Shown: in pieces, positions 6,751-6,896 of the stretch
How positions within the stretch are numbered: the stretch's first letter is position 1
Layout: every line of letters begins with the position of its first letter
Origin: Candidatus Bathyarchaeota archaeon
Lineage (GTDB): Archaea > Thermoproteota > Bathyarchaeia > TCS64
Reading direction: 5' to 3'
DNA length: 6,896 nucleotides
Assembly: GCA_003662205.1 (NCBI GenBank)
Contig: QMXQ01000082.1
Coordinates: 1 to 6,896, forward strand
Made by a program: the position numbers and the translations under genes
Notes under the pieces: model-generated
Seen by the model: only the letters and a program-made list of their open reading frames with translations
Database searches by the model: none
Told to the model about the DNA's origin: nothing

Positions 6751-6801
6751 TCTAGTATCAACGAGGTTTAGCTGTGAGATAGTTGGGAAACTTGGGGGGA
6801 C
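6751..6801 (-). promoter_or_regulatory. Possible promoter/leader region of the H4MPT operon
   Basis: This 51-nt non-coding gap lies between the T-run behind the right-edge gene and the DUF447 ATG. It is the only inter-genic space on the minus strand large enough for an archaeal promoter. An AT-rich AACTATCT (6784-6777), about 30 nt before the ATG, could be a TATA box for a nearly leaderless transcript. The ATAATTTTTT stretch just upstream could alternatively serve, giving a leader of about 30 nt. Neither has a convincing purine-rich BRE, so this is tentative. Confidence 0.3.
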
Positions 6802-6807
6802 AAAAAA
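6802..6807 (-). terminator. Oligo-T archaeal-type terminator after the right-edge gene
   Basis: Six consecutive T residues on the minus strand follow immediately after the TAA stop (6810-6808) of the partial gene. No hairpin is seen, which fits archaeal oligo-T termination. The run is short, so read-through into the DUF447-mptG operon is possible. Confidence 0.45.
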
Positions 6808-6896
6808 TTATCGGTCCAGAGCCTCGAGGGGGATCAGGTAGTCCCCCCTCCCGCCCATTACGACCCTGTGGATCGTTCTGTCGTCGTATCTGACCC
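6808..6896 (-). CDS. C-terminal end of an unidentified protein, truncated by the right window edge
   Basis: On the minus strand one frame is open from the window edge to a TAA at 6810-6808 and encodes 28 residues: VRYDDRTIHRVVMGGRG followed by DYLIPLEALDR. The composition is that of a real folded C-terminus, and the other two frames give less convincing peptides; one stops at the 13th codon. The T6 run right after the stop supports a true gene end. I do not recognise the family. It lies just upstream of, and in the same direction as, the H4MPT genes, so it may or may not share their transcript. Confidence 0.6.
   Translation of the reverse strand, partial: VRYDDRTIHRVVMGGRGDYLIPLEALDR

Overview
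This GC-rich, densely coded window looks archaeal. The lineage is inferred from gene content, not proven. The minus strand carries a compact block of tetrahydromethanopterin (H4MPT) cofactor genes of the archaeal type: a DUF447 flavin-reductase-like protein, MptG (ribofuranosylaminobenzene 5'-phosphate synthase), a DmrB-like flavoprotein with a built-in ferredoxin, and a dihydropteroate synthase-like protein. The plus strand carries a single-chain ADP-forming acyl/acetyl-CoA synthetase and a P-loop/DRTGG protein resembling the N-terminal part of phosphotransacetylase. Together they suggest a methanogen, or another archaeon with the H4MPT-linked Wood-Ljungdahl or C1 pathway, that can interconvert acetyl-CoA and acetate. 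H4MPT-containing methylotrophic bacteria share some of these families but are a poorer fit.

Layout. At the left (1-2825, plus strand) the acyl-CoA synthetase gene enters through the window edge without its N-terminal CoA-binding domain. It ends 10 nt before the P-loop/DRTGG gene, so the two look like one operon. At the right (2814-6750, minus strand) four genes run back to back in the transcribed order DUF447, mptG, dmrB-like, DHPS-like. They are linked by a 10-nt overlap, a 24-nt gap and a 4-nt TTGA overlap with a TTG start. The two operons converge and their last codons overlap by 12 nt. At the far right edge (6808-6896, minus strand) is the C-terminal end of a further gene. A T6 run follows its stop codon, then a 51-nt gap before DUF447. 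No long non-coding stretch, RNA gene, mobile element, CRISPR array or large repeat is visible.

How the genes work together. MptG makes the ribofuranosyl-aminobenzene arm of the cofactor. The DHPS-like protein is a candidate for handling the pterin or its coupling to that arm. The flavoprotein-ferredoxin is a candidate for the final reduction of dihydromethanopterin to H4MPT. DUF447 is an uncharacterised flavin-type protein whose place at the head of the cluster suggests a role in the same pathway. The acyl-CoA synthetase would couple acetyl-CoA cleavage to ATP synthesis, with the P-loop/DRTGG protein as a possible partner or regulator.
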